Shown here: positions 33,736 to 42,985 of the stretch, piece after piece
Position numbering within the stretch: the first letter of the stretch is position 1
Layout of the letters: each line of letters opens with the position of its first letter
The notes under the pieces: model-generated
The model's input: the letters and a program-made list of their open reading frames with translations, nothing else
What the model was told of the DNA's origin: nothing
Databases searched by the model: none
Program-made: the position numbers and the translations under genes
NCBI RefSeq assembly: GCF_000717055.1
Contig: NZ_JNXI01000005.1
Coordinates: 211,682-275,681, forward strand
Direction of reading: 5' to 3'
From: Streptomyces iakyrus
GTDB lineage: Bacteria > Actinomycetota > Actinomycetes > Streptomycetales > Streptomycetaceae
DNA length: 64,000 nt

Positions 33736-35378
33736 GCACCCCCGACGTCACCGTGACGGTCATCGTCTACAACGACGCCGAGCGCCTCCCGCGCGCCGTC
33801 GCCTCGGTCCGCCGACAGACCCACGCCAACCTCGAAATCATCATCAGCGACGACCACTCCACCGACGCGACACCGGCGGTGGCCCAGCGGCTCGCGGCCG
33901 AGGACCCCCGCATCCGCCACCTCCGCCTGGAGCGGAACAGCGGCGGTTGCAGCGCCCCGCGCAACCGCGCCCTGCAGATCGCGCGGGCGCCGTTCCTGAT
34001 GTTCCTCGACAGCGACGACGAACTCCCCGACAACGCCGTCGAACTGCTGCTCGCCGCGCACCGCGAACGCGAGATCGACTTCGCGATGGGCGCGGTGCAG
34101 CGGGTCAGGGTGGACAACGGCCGCCGCTCGACGTGGATGCCGCACCTGGTCGCCGAGCGCCGCGCCCTCGACGGCATCGAGGCCGACCCGCGCCTGCTCT
34201 TCGAGCACCTGGCCACCAGCAAAATGTACGCCCGCGCCTTCCTCGACCGGCACGACCTGCGCTTCCCCGAGGGCATCCACTACGAGGACCAGCTGTTCTC
34301 GGCGCAGGCGTACTGCCTGGCCAAGAGCTTCACGATCATCCCGGAACCGGTCTACCGCTGGTACGTGGCGCCCTTCGCGGCCTCCGGGGCCGCCTCGATA
34401 TCCAACCAGCGGCACAAGCTCGCCAACGTCCGGGACCGGGTCCACGTCCAGCACCTCATCGACGCGTTCCTGGCCGAGAGCGGGCACGAGTCGCTGCGCG
34501 AGGACAAGGACCACAAGTTCCTCAAGCACGACCTCCGGATGTACGCCGGTGACCTGCCCTACCGGGACGACGCCTGGCTGACGTCCTTCGCGGACCTCGT
34601 CATCCCCTACCTGGACACGCTCACGCCGGGCGCGTTCGCCCGTCTCCCGCGCGCCGAACGCGTCGTCATCCAGCTGATCCGCGACCGGCGCCTGCCGGAG
34701 GCCCGGCTGGCGGCCCTGGGCCTGGGGCACGGAGTGGCGCCGAGGCGCGTGACGGCCGACGCGGAGGGGCGCACCTACTGGGGGGACCGCGTCCCCGAGT
34801 CGGAGTGGTCCCGCCGCGAACTGGACATCTCCGACCTGGAGCTGGAGACGCGCCCCTTCCCGAGCGCCCAGTTCCGCCACGAGATCAAGGAGATCACCCG
34901 GGGCCCGGGCGCTTCGATCGACCTCACGATCCGCACCTACGACCCGGCGCTGCGCCTCCCCGTCGGCCCCCAGCGCGCGACGCTCCTCATCACCCCGGGC
35001 CGCCACCGCCTTCACGTCCACTTCCGCCTCTCCCCCGTCCGCCCCGGCATCTTCGAGGGCCACGCCCACCTCGACCTCGGGGCGGCCCGGCTCCCCCTCC
35101 AGGGCTTCGCGGGAATCCGCCACCCGCTGCTCCGCCTCCGGCACCAGGGCCTGTCCCACACGGGCCTGCTGCTGGCGCCCCTGACCTTCCCGACGCTGAC
35201 GACGCGTGTGCCGTCCCACCACCTGACGGTGGAACCGGAGGGCCACGGCCCGGGCCGCCTCCAGGTCCGCTGGGAGCCGGTAGGAGTGACGGCGAAGCTG
35301 ATCCGCCCGACGGTACGCAGGCTGGCCCGCCCTAGGGTGAAGTCGGCGGCGCGGCTGGTGGCGAGCGCGCTGAAGTAG
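33732..35378 (+). CDS. Family-2 glycosyltransferase (stand-alone)
   Basis: A 548-residue protein whose first 230 residues are a canonical GT2 domain (VTVTVIVYNDAERLPRA, IIISDDHSTDAT, NSGGCSAPRNRAL, FLMFLDSDDELP). The closest relative in the window is the GT2 gene at 25961, which shares NSGGC(G/S) and the helical and beta-rich C-terminal layout. It has no TagF domain and no membrane segment. The ATG at 33732 overlaps the TGA of copy 4, so the two are translationally coupled. It likely adds a side sugar or builds the linkage unit of the polymer exported by the upstream ABC transporter. It ends two bases before the convergent GtrA gene. Confidence 0.88.
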   Translation: MSTPDVTVTVIVYNDAERLPRAVASVRRQTHANLEIIISDDHSTDATPAVAQRLAAEDPRIRHLRLERNSGGCSAPRNRALQIARAPFLMFLDSDDELPDNAVELLLAAHREREIDFAMGAVQRVRVDNGRRSTWMPHLVAERRALDGIEADPRLLFEHLATSKMYARAFLDRHDLRFPEGIHYEDQLFSAQAYCLAKSFTIIPEPVYRWYVAPFAASGAASISNQRHKLANVRDRVHVQHLIDAFLAESGHESLREDKDHKFLKHDLRMYAGDLPYRDDAWLTSFADLVIPYLDTLTPGAFARLPRAERVVIQLIRDRRLPEARLAALGLGHGVAPRRVTADAEGRTYWGDRVPESEWSRRELDISDLELETRPFPSAQFRHEIKEITRGPGASIDLTIRTYDPALRLPVGPQRATLLITPGRHRLHVHFRLSPVRPGIFEGHAHLDLGAARLPLQGFAGIRHPLLRLRHQGLSHTGLLLAPLTFPTLTTRVPSHHLTVEPEGHGPGRLQVRWEPVGVTAKLIRPTVRRLARPRVKSAARLVASALK

Positions 35379-35380
35379 GC

Positions 35381-35845
35381 CTAGGCCGTGCCCAGGTGCG
35401 CGTCGCGCTGGAACACCCAGGTCCGGTAGACGAGGAAGCGGAAGGCCGAGGCCAGCACGATGGACAGCGCCTTGACCGCGTTCGCTTCGAGCGGCCCGTC
35501 CAGGCCGAGGCCGTGATAGCCGGCGTAGAACAACCCGCTCTCCATGGCGACGCCGATCGCGCTGAAGACGAAGAACAGCGCGATCTGACGCCGGGTCCGG
35601 GACGCCCGGTCGCGATAGGTGAAGTACCGGAAGCCGAGATAGTTGGTCCCCATGGCGGCCAGGCTGGCCAGGACGGTCGCCGCCATGGCGTCCCGGTGCA
35701 GTCCGTGCAGCAGCACGTTGAACACCAGGAAGTTCACGGCGACGCCGCTGCCACCCACCAGCGCGAAGTTCACCGCTTCGAGGACGACGCCCCTGACCGG
35801 GAGAGCGGGGGCGGCCACTCGCTCCTCGGATACGTTCACAGTCAC
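35381..35845 (-). CDS. GtrA family membrane protein
   Basis: A 154-residue protein with four membrane segments (FALVGGSGVAVNFLVFNVLL, MAATVLASLAAMGTNYLGF, QIALFFVFSAIGVAMESGLFY, AVKALSIVLASAFRFLVYR). The NYLGFRYFTYR and FRFLVYRTWVF motifs mark the GtrA/DPMS-like family, whose members flip polyprenyl-phosphate sugars or help membrane glycosyltransferases. I start at GTG 35845; the frame is open 20 codons further. It would supply lipid-linked sugars on the outer face for the GT-C type proteins upstream. It is transcribed towards the cluster and ends tail to tail with the GT2 gene. Confidence 0.88.
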   Translation of the reverse strand: MTVNVSEERVAAPALPVRGVVLEAVNFALVGGSGVAVNFLVFNVLLHGLHRDAMAATVLASLAAMGTNYLGFRYFTYRDRASRTRRQIALFFVFSAIGVAMESGLFYAGYHGLGLDGPLEANAVKALSIVLASAFRFLVYRTWVFQRDAHLGTA

Positions 35846-35909
35846 GACCCAAGCCTTAGCGGGGTTCGGTAAGCCCTCCCCTCGAATCGCCCAAAGGCCT
35901 CCCAAGAAG

Positions 35910-35946
35910 ACAGGCGCCCCGGGCCGGACCGGCCCGGGGCGCCTGT
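35910..35946 (-). terminator. Terminator of the NAD-glutamate dehydrogenase gene
   Basis: A perfect 17-18 base GC stem (35910-35927 with 35929-35946) with a minimal loop, 13 bases past the dehydrogenase stop. It also insulates the gtrA promoter downstream. Confidence 0.85.
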
Positions 35947-35959
35947 CACGCCGTACGCC

Positions 35960-38900
35960 CTAGGAGTGCGTGCGCAGCAGCGTCCTCATCGTGCGCATGG
36001 CCACCGACAGGTTGGCCAGGTCGAACGAGTCGGAGCTCTGGATGTCCTCCAATGTGGTGCGCGCCCGGCTCAGGATCGCCGCGTTCTTCTGCTCCCACGC
36101 CTTGAAGCGCTGCTCGGGCGTCGAGGTGCCGTTGCCGACGGCCAGGACGTCGGCGGTCAGCGCCGCGTGCGCCGCGTACAGGTCCTCGCGGATCGCCGCG
36201 CGGGCCATGGACTGCCAGCGGTCGGCGCGGGGCAGCTCGATGATGCGGTCCATGAGCTGGGTGATGCGCAGCCGGTCGGCGAGGTCGTAGTACACCTCGG
36301 CGACGTCCAGCGGCTCCCGGCCCATGCGGTCGGCGATCGAGACGATGTCGAGTGTCGGGAAGGCCGAGGAGAAGCCCGCCACCCGCGTGGCGAGTTCGTC
36401 CGGGACACCGGCGCCGGTCAGCTCGTCGTAGATCTTCTGGTACCACTCCAGGTCGGCGCCGCGCAGCAGCTTCGGCAGCTGCCCCCAGACCTGCTCGACC
36501 CGCTCGGCGAAGAAGTCGACCGTCCCGGCGAGCTCCAGCGGCTGCGGCCGGTTGTTGAGCAGCCAGCGCGTGCCGCGCTCCACCAGGCGGCGCGCATGCA
36601 GCCGGATACGGGTCTGGACCTCGGCCTCGACCTTGTTGTCGAGCGCCTCGACGCCGTCCCACACCGGGGACTGGCGGAAGATCGCCCGGGCCGCGGTCTG
36701 CGCCCGCACGATCTCCTCCAGCGACGCGCCGGTCTCCTCGCGCAGGCGGTGCAGGTACGTCGTACCGCCCGTGTTGACCGTGTCGTTGACCAGGACGGTC
36801 GTGGTGATCTCGCGGCGCAGCGGGTGGCTGACGAGGTGTTCGGGGTACTGCTCGCGCAGCTCCTTCGGGAAGTACGCGTGCAGCAGGGTGCTCAGGTACG
36901 GGTCGTCCGGCAGCGTGGTGTGCAGCAGCTCCTCGGCGACCGTGATCTTGGTGTACGCCAGCAGGACGGCCGTCTCGGGGCCGGTCAGGCCCTGGCCCTG
37001 GGCGAGCCGCTCGCGGATCTGCCGGTCGGTGGGCAGGAACTCCAGCGCCCGGTCCAGGTGCCCCTCCCTGACCAGGTGCTTCATGAAGCGCTGCTGGGCG
37101 TGGAGCATGGCGCTGGACTGGGCGAGGGCGTTGGCGATCGCCGTGTTCTGCGCGTAGTTGTTGCGCAGCACCAGGCGGCCGACCTCGTCGGTCATCTCGG
37201 CGAGCAGCTTGTTGCGCTGCTTGACGGTCATGTCGCCGTCCGTGACCAGGCCGTTGAGCAGGATCTTGATGTTCACCTCGTGGTCGGAGGTGTCCACGCC
37301 CGCGCTGTTGTCGATGGCGTCGGTGTTGATCCGGCCGCCGTGCAGCGCGAACTCGATCCGGCCGAGCTGGGTCAGGCCGAGGTTGCCGCCCTCGCCGACG
37401 ACCTTGACGCGCAGGTCCTGGCCGTCGACGCGGATGGCGTCGTTGGCCTTGTCGCCGACGTCCGCGTTCGACTCGGCGGAGGACTTGACGTACGTGCCGA
37501 TGCCGCCGTTCCACAGCAGGTCCACCGGCGCGTGCAGGATCGCCTTCATCAGGTCGGCCGGGGTCAGCTTGGTGACCTTGGCCTCGATGCCGAGGGCCTC
37601 GCGGATGTGCGCGTTGACCGGGATCGCCTTGGCCGTGCGCGGGAAGATGCCGCCCCCGGCCGACAGCAGCTCCTTGTCGTAGTCCTCCCAGCTGGAGCGG
37701 GGCAGCTCGAACAGGCGGCGGCGCTCGGCGTAGGAGGTGGCGGCGTCCGGGTTCGGGTCGAGGAAGATGTGCCGGTGGTCGAAGGCCGCGACCAGGCGGA
37801 TGTGCTCGGAGAGCAGCATGCCGTTGCCGAACACGTCACCGGACATGTCGCCGATGCCGACGACCGTGAAGTCCTCGCTCTGGCAGTCCACGCCCATGTC
37901 GCGGAAGTGCCGCTTGACCGACTCCCAGGCGCCGCGGGCGGTGATGCCCATGCCCTTGTGGTCGTAGCCGGCGGAGCCGCCGGAGGCGAAGGCGTCGCCC
38001 AGCCAGAAGTTGTACTGCTCGGCGACCCCGTTGGCGATGTCGGAGAAGGTCGCCGTGCCCTTGTCGGCGGCGACGACGAGGTAGGTGTCGTCCTCGTCGT
38101 GCCGGACGACGTCGGCCGGGGGCACGACCTCGCCCGCGACCATGTTGTCGGTGATGTCGAGCAGCGCCGAGATGAACGTCTTGTAGCTGGCCACGCCCTC
38201 GGCGAGCCACGCGTCCCGGTCGACGGACGGGTCCGGCAGCTGCTTGGCGACGAAGCCGCCCTTGGCGCCGACCGGCACGATGACGGTGTTCTTCACCATC
38301 TGCGCCTTGACCAGGCCGAGGATCTCGGTGCGGAAGTCCTCACGCCGGTCGGACCAGCGCAGACCACCACGCGCGACCTTGCCGAAGCGCAGGTGCACGC
38401 CCTCGACGCGCGGCGAGTAGACCCAGATCTCGAACGCCGGGCGCGGTGCCGGCAGGTCGGGGATGGCCTGCGGGTCGAACTTCATGGAGACGTAGTCGTG
38501 CGGCTTGCCGCCCGCCGCCTCCTGGAAGAAGTTGGTCCGCAGCGTCGCCTTGATGACGGTGAGGAAGGACCGCAGGATCCGGTCCTCGTCGAGCGAGGCC
38601 ACCTGGTCGAGGGCCGCGTCGACCTCCTCCAGCAGCGCGTCCACGATCTCGTGCCCCGCGCGCTGCCGGTCCGGCGACATCCGCGCCTCGAAGAGGGAGA
38701 CGAGCAGCCGGGTGGTGTGGACGTTGTTGCGGAGGGTGTCCTCCATGTAGTCCTGGCTGAACGTCGAGGCCGCCTGGCGCAGGTACTTGGCGTACGCGCG
38801 CAGCACCACGGCCTGGCGCCAGGTCAGCCCGGCGCTCAGCACGAGGGCGTTGAAGCCGTCGTTCTCCGCCTTGCCGGTCCAGGTGGCGGCGAAGGCGTCC

Positions 38901-40912
38901 TGGAAGCGCTCGCGGGCGTCGTCGCCGAAGTAGTCCCCGCCGCCGTTGGCGCGGGGCATGCGCAGACCGAAGTCGTAGATCCAGGCCACGCCGCGGTCCG
39001 AGCAGCGCAGCTCGTAGGGCCGCTCGTCGACGACCTCGACACCGAGCCGGTTGAGGACCGGCAGCACGGCCGAGAGGGAGATCGCGTCGCCCGTGCGGTA
39101 GATCTTGAAGCGGCGCTCCTCGGGGGCGGCACCCACAGGCTCGTACAGGCTGAGCGCGAAGTCCTTGTCCGCCTCGGCGTTGAGCTGCTCCAGGTGGACG
39201 AGGTCGGCGACCGCGGCGCGCGGGTTGTGGTCGGCCTTGTAGCCCTCGGGGAAGGCGTGCGCGTAGCGGCGCATCGCCTCGGCCGCGTGCTCCTCGCCGA
39301 GCTCGGCGTTGAGCGCCTCGGCGAAGGCGTCCTCCCAGGAGCGGGCGGCCTCCACCAGCCGGGCCTCGATGCGCTCCTTGTCGGAGTCGGACAGCTCCGG
39401 CAGCTCGGTGCCCTGCGGGACGCGCACCACGAAATGCAGCCGGGACAGGATCGACTCGGTGTTCCACGCCGTGAAGTCGACGCTGATCCCGCCGAGCTCC
39501 TCCTTCAGGATCTCGATGATCCTGAGGCGCACGGCCGTGGTGTAGCGGTCGCGCGGGAGGTAGACGAGGGCGGAGTAGTAGCGTCCGTACTCGTCCTGGC
39601 GCAGGTAGAGCCTGAGGCGCCTGCGCTCCTGGAGGTAGAGCACGGAGGTGACGATCGACCGCAGCTCGTCGACCGGGGTCTGGAACAGCTCGTCGCGCGG
39701 GTACGTCTCCAGGATCTGCAGCAGGTCGCGTCCGTCGTGGCTGTTGGGCGAGAACCCGGCCTGCTTCAGGACCTCCTCGACCTTGCGCCGGATGACCGGC
39801 ACCCGGCGCACGGACTCGGTGTAGGCGGCGGAGGAGAACAGCCCGAGGAAGCGCCGCTCGCCGATGACGTTGCCGTCCGCGTCGAACTTCTTGACGCCGA
39901 TGTAGTCCAGGTAGGACGGCCGGTGCACGGTCGACCGGCTGTTCGCCTTGGTCAGCACGAGCAGCTTGTGCTCGCGCGCCTTGGCCCGGGCGTCGGCGGG
40001 CAGCCGCTCGAACGAGGGGCTGACCGGGTGGCTCTCCTCGGCCGCGTGGTGCGGGTCCGCGCGCAGTATGCCGAGTCCGGTGCCGGGCACGGCGGCCAGC
40101 GAGTCGTCGTCGCGCAGCTGGTACTCGCGGTAGCCGAGGAAGGTGAAGTGGTCGTCCGACAGCCAGCGCAGCAGCTCGCGGGCCTCCTCGACCTGGGGTC
40201 CGGGCAGGTCGCCGGGGATGGGCTCGTCCGGCAGCCCCTCCGCCAGCCGGATCGCCGCCTCCCGCATCTTGCCCCAGTCCTCGACGGCCTCACGGGCGTC
40301 GGACAGCACGCGCAGCAGGTCGGCGGTGATCTGCTTCAGATCGGCCCGGTCGGTCTCGCGGTCGATCTCGACGTGGATCCAGGACTCGACGTGCGCGTCG
40401 TGCGGTAGGTCGCCGGTGGCCGGGGTCGACAGGACCTCGATGAGCTTGCCGGTGACGTCGCGCCGCACGACGAACTGGGGGTGGATGACGACGTGGATGC
40501 CACGCCCCTGACGCGTCAGCTCATTGGTGACGGAGTCGACGAGGAAGGGCATGTCGTCGGTGACGACCTCGACCACGGAGTGGCTGCAGGTCCACCCGTT
40601 CTCTTCCACCGTGGGGGTGTGCACCCGCACGTTCGCCGTGCCCTGGGGGCGGTTCTCGGCCAGCCGGTAGTGCGATACGGCCGCTCCGAAGACGTCGACC
40701 GGGTCGCGGTCGGTGAGGTCCTCCGGGGCCGTGTGCAGGTAGTAACGCTGGAGGAACGTGAGGAGGGTCTCGCGGTCCGGGGCCTTCTGGGCGTCTGGGG
40801 TCTCCTCGCCCGTCGACCCGGTCGGTAGGTGCCCCCCGACCGGGCTGTTCTCAGCTACCCGGGCGGCCCTCTCGAGCAACTCGGCCTTGGCTTCGTCCAG
40901 CTTGGTCTGCAT
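35960..40912 (-). CDS. Large NAD-specific glutamate dehydrogenase
   Basis: A 1650-residue enzyme of the large (about 180 kDa) NAD-GDH class, which oxidises L-glutamate to 2-oxoglutarate and ammonium and feeds carbon to the TCA cycle. The N-terminal half holds the regulatory ACT-like segments. The catalytic region (about 800-1250) has GKVARGGLRWSDRREDFR, VIVPVGAKGGFV with the catalytic lysine, GIGDMSGDVFGNGML for NAD binding, and VDLLWNGGIGTYVK. The length is normal for the family. The ATG is preceded by GAGGA. It is a single-gene unit with about 490 bases upstream, including a perfect 11-base palindrome at 40981-40991, and a strong terminator. It is unrelated to the glycopolymer cluster. Confidence 0.95.
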   Translation of the reverse strand: MQTKLDEAKAELLERAARVAENSPVGGHLPTGSTGEETPDAQKAPDRETLLTFLQRYYLHTAPEDLTDRDPVDVFGAAVSHYRLAENRPQGTANVRVHTPTVEENGWTCSHSVVEVVTDDMPFLVDSVTNELTRQGRGIHVVIHPQFVVRRDVTGKLIEVLSTPATGDLPHDAHVESWIHVEIDRETDRADLKQITADLLRVLSDAREAVEDWGKMREAAIRLAEGLPDEPIPGDLPGPQVEEARELLRWLSDDHFTFLGYREYQLRDDDSLAAVPGTGLGILRADPHHAAEESHPVSPSFERLPADARAKAREHKLLVLTKANSRSTVHRPSYLDYIGVKKFDADGNVIGERRFLGLFSSAAYTESVRRVPVIRRKVEEVLKQAGFSPNSHDGRDLLQILETYPRDELFQTPVDELRSIVTSVLYLQERRRLRLYLRQDEYGRYYSALVYLPRDRYTTAVRLRIIEILKEELGGISVDFTAWNTESILSRLHFVVRVPQGTELPELSDSDKERIEARLVEAARSWEDAFAEALNAELGEEHAAEAMRRYAHAFPEGYKADHNPRAAVADLVHLEQLNAEADKDFALSLYEPVGAAPEERRFKIYRTGDAISLSAVLPVLNRLGVEVVDERPYELRCSDRGVAWIYDFGLRMPRANGGGDYFGDDARERFQDAFAATWTGKAENDGFNALVLSAGLTWRQAVVLRAYAKYLRQAASTFSQDYMEDTLRNNVHTTRLLVSLFEARMSPDRQRAGHEIVDALLEEVDAALDQVASLDEDRILRSFLTVIKATLRTNFFQEAAGGKPHDYVSMKFDPQAIPDLPAPRPAFEIWVYSPRVEGVHLRFGKVARGGLRWSDRREDFRTEILGLVKAQMVKNTVIVPVGAKGGFVAKQLPDPSVDRDAWLAEGVASYKTFISALLDITDNMVAGEVVPPADVVRHDEDDTYLVVAADKGTATFSDIANGVAEQYNFWLGDAFASGGSAGYDHKGMGITARGAWESVKRHFRDMGVDCQSEDFTVVGIGDMSGDVFGNGMLLSEHIRLVAAFDHRHIFLDPNPDAATSYAERRRLFELPRSSWEDYDKELLSAGGGIFPRTAKAIPVNAHIREALGIEAKVTKLTPADLMKAILHAPVDLLWNGGIGTYVKSSAESNADVGDKANDAIRVDGQDLRVKVVGEGGNLGLTQLGRIEFALHGGRINTDAIDNSAGVDTSDHEVNIKILLNGLVTDGDMTVKQRNKLLAEMTDEVGRLVLRNNYAQNTAIANALAQSSAMLHAQQRFMKHLVREGHLDRALEFLPTDRQIRERLAQGQGLTGPETAVLLAYTKITVAEELLHTTLPDDPYLSTLLHAYFPKELREQYPEHLVSHPLRREITTTVLVNDTVNTGGTTYLHRLREETGASLEEIVRAQTAARAIFRQSPVWDGVEALDNKVEAEVQTRIRLHARRLVERGTRWLLNNRPQPLELAGTVDFFAERVEQVWGQLPKLLRGADLEWYQKIYDELTGAGVPDELATRVAGFSSAFPTLDIVSIADRMGREPLDVAEVYYDLADRLRITQLMDRIIELPRADRWQSMARAAIREDLYAAHAALTADVLAVGNGTSTPEQRFKAWEQKNAAILSRARTTLEDIQSSDSFDLANLSVAMRTMRTLLRTHS

Positions 40913-41402
40913 TGTCCTCTGGCTCCTGTCGCGCGCCGTTGCGTGACGTAGAAGGAAGTACGGCCTCTGCGCTTACGACCTCACGTCGTGACACGGGGTA
41001 TCCGGTCTGGTCCGACGCTATGCCGCAAGGTGAGATGAGCGGGGGTGTCTGAGCCATTCTTGAGCTGCGCCACCGGTGTGACGATGCTCTCTGCGACGCC
41101 CGGGTCCTGGTGATGTTCGGCGTCCCGGGAGCCCTCGACGGCACGTCCCGCCCGCGAAGACCAGCGACTGCCGCCCGGTCACGGATGTGGTCCGTGCTCT
41201 CCGGGCGCAGGGCAGGGACGACGACGTCCCCGCGAACTATCGCGCTGATCACGCCACCAAGGCTATCGCTCCTTACAGGGGCTCCGTCATGAGCCGTATG
41301 TGTACAAAACCAGCCCTGGAAGTTTGACGTTCTGCACAGTGCCGCTACGCATTTCGGTCTGGAGAGCCTCTGATGTCGGTCTCGGAGCTTTGTGGGGGCC
41401 GG
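40913..41402. promoter_or_regulatory. Region upstream of the glutamate dehydrogenase gene
   Basis: About 490 bases between two minus-strand genes. The first 130 bases before the dehydrogenase start are less GC-rich and contain the 11-base palindrome TCACGTCGTGA (40981-40991), a possible operator. A minus-strand frame (40851-41252) crosses the area; it overlaps the dehydrogenase start and its later part lacks protein character, though its first 35 residues look less random. No clear terminator for the HAD gene is seen. Confidence 0.45.
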
Positions 41403-42068
41403 TCAGGCCGCGAGCCGCTCCGCCTCCTCGACCGCTTCCTCCAGCGTGTCCACGACAGGCACGCCGACCGCTTCCAGGCTCACCCGGCTGTGCGACCCGC
41501 CGGTGTACAGCACGGCCCGGGCCCCGACGTGCAGCGCGGCCACGGCGTCGTCCGCCGCGTCCCCGATCACCACGGTGCGCTCCGGCGCCACCCCGCTCAG
41601 CGATGCCAGGTGCCGCACCATGTGCTCGGCCTTGCTGCCCCCCGACGGGCCGGTCCGCCCGTCCACCCGTATGAAGTGCGGCTCGATGCCGAAGCCGCGC
41701 ACCAGCGGCACGAGCTCCTCGTGCACGTACATGCTCAGGATCGACTGGCTGCGACCCGCCGAGCGCCACCCGGCCAGCAGCTCCACGGCCCCCACCGTCA
41801 GCCCGCACGCCGTCCGGTGCTCGGCGTAGTACCGGTGGAAGACGTCGTCCATCGCCTCCCACTCGGCCTCGGTCGGCAGCCGCCCCATCAGCCGCTCGTA
41901 GAACTTCGGCACCGGCACGCAGTACAGCTCCCGGTACTTCTCCAGCGTCAGCGGCTCCAGCCCCAGCTCGGCGAAGGCCGCGTTCGTCGCCCCGATGATC
42001 GCGTCGATGTCGTGGAACAGCGTCCCGTTCCAGTCCCAGACAATGTGCGCGCCCGTCTTCATCCCCAT
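41403..42068 (-). CDS. HAD-superfamily hydrolase (phosphoglycolate phosphatase-like)
   Basis: A 221-residue HAD phosphatase with a helical cap after motif I. Motif I is VWDWNGTLFHD, a D-x-N variant in which the second residue after the nucleophile is asparagine where most have aspartate. Motif II is the serine in SILSMY, the lysine of motif III is in GSKAEHM, and motif IV is GDAADDAVAA. The sequence resembles Gph-like small-molecule phosphatases. Start is ATG 42068, with ATG 42062 two codons later. The true substrate is unknown, and the altered motif I makes a reduced or altered activity possible. It lies 85 bases downstream of the DUF6912-like gene on the same strand. Confidence 0.88.
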   Translation of the reverse strand: MGMKTGAHIVWDWNGTLFHDIDAIIGATNAAFAELGLEPLTLEKYRELYCVPVPKFYERLMGRLPTEAEWEAMDDVFHRYYAEHRTACGLTVGAVELLAGWRSAGRSQSILSMYVHEELVPLVRGFGIEPHFIRVDGRTGPSGGSKAEHMVRHLASLSGVAPERTVVIGDAADDAVAALHVGARAVLYTGGSHSRVSLEAVGVPVVDTLEEAVEEAERLAA

Positions 42069-42153
42069 GCCTGAAAACGTACCCGCCCTCACTGACAATC
42101 AAGAGGACGGCGCCTCAACGCGCCCCCCGGGGGGCATGTTCCGTCCCGCATGT

Positions 42154-42666
42154 TCAGTCCCCGCGCCCGACCAGGTTCGCGATCTCCTGCGTGGCGAACC
42201 ACAGCAGCTCGTGGTCCTCGGCCCCGTCCACGAGGTACTGCGCGTCGTCGTCCCCGCCGTCCGCCGCCGGCAGCGCGTCGGCGGCCGCCGTCACATCGGC
42301 CCGGGCGTCCGCCGCGTCGACGTGCACCGACGCCGCCTTGGCCAACGGCACCGGTCCCGCGACCCGCACCTCGCCCGGTGCCGGATCGAGCCCCCGGCCA
42401 GGATCCGCGCTCACGGCCCGGTCGGCCACGTCGACGGCGATCACGACCCGGCGCCGTGGCGCCTCGGGCTCCTCCGCCAGCAGGCGCAGCGAGGCCAGCG
42501 CGGCCCGGCCTAGCGCCGCGTACTCCAGTTCCTCGGTGTCGTCGGAGACGTACCACTCGCGCAGCCCGGGCGTCACGGCGTAGGCGGCGAACGGCCCGGC
42601 TCCCAGCTCGCCCGTCCGGTACGCCTCGGCGAGACCGGGGAGGGTCAGGGGCACGTAGACACGCAT
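42154..42666 (-). CDS. Conserved actinobacterial protein (DUF6912-like)
   Basis: A 170-residue soluble protein beginning MRVYVPLTLPGLAEAY. This start and the later EELEYAALGRAA and DAQYLVDGAEDHELLWFATQEI are conserved in a family of actinobacterial proteins of unknown function that I believe is DUF6912; the family number is from memory. It has no signal peptide or membrane segment and is acidic. It lies in the same direction as the HAD gene and divergent from the Rv3235-family gene, upstream of which lies secA. Confidence 0.75.
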   Translation of the reverse strand: MRVYVPLTLPGLAEAYRTGELGAGPFAAYAVTPGLREWYVSDDTEELEYAALGRAALASLRLLAEEPEAPRRRVVIAVDVADRAVSADPGRGLDPAPGEVRVAGPVPLAKAASVHVDAADARADVTAAADALPAADGGDDDAQYLVDGAEDHELLWFATQEIANLVGRGD

Positions 42667-42985
42667 GGGCTGGCCGCTTTCGTGGTCGTGGTCGGGCGTC
42701 CGAAGGGCTCCGCGAGGCTCCGGAAGGCCTTCAGGATACGTGCGGGGCGTCCCCTTTCGAGTCCCGCCCCGTGACGCCCGGGGCGTCCACCCCGGGCCCG
42801 GAATTCACCCTGCGCATCCCCGCATTCATGGGCTCCACGCCTTCGATATCACCCGGATAAGCGAACCTTCCGGCGCCCGCGACGCGCATCCCCCTTTTCT
42901 TGCCGCCGCCCCCGTAGGCCCCGTACAAGATCACCACCCGAAGTTACTCCCCGGTACCCACCGGACCCACGAAACGGGGACCCCC
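42667..42985. promoter_or_regulatory. Divergent region between DUF6912-like and Rv3235-like genes
   Basis: A 319-base gap with divergent promoters expected. Several short GC palindromes occur (for example around 42773-42800), and a less GC-rich patch lies at 42835-42960. There is no recognisable RNA gene. A GGGGA ribosome binding site for the plus-strand gene lies at 42976-42980. Confidence 0.4.

Noticed and set aside
35966..40408. 1480-residue plus-strand frame
   Set aside because: Shadow of the NAD-glutamate dehydrogenase gene; no motif and biased composition.
40851..41252. 133-residue minus-strand frame upstream of the glutamate dehydrogenase gene
   Set aside because: It overlaps the dehydrogenase start in another frame and its second half is Arg/Ser-rich GC noise; no ribosome binding site was seen.
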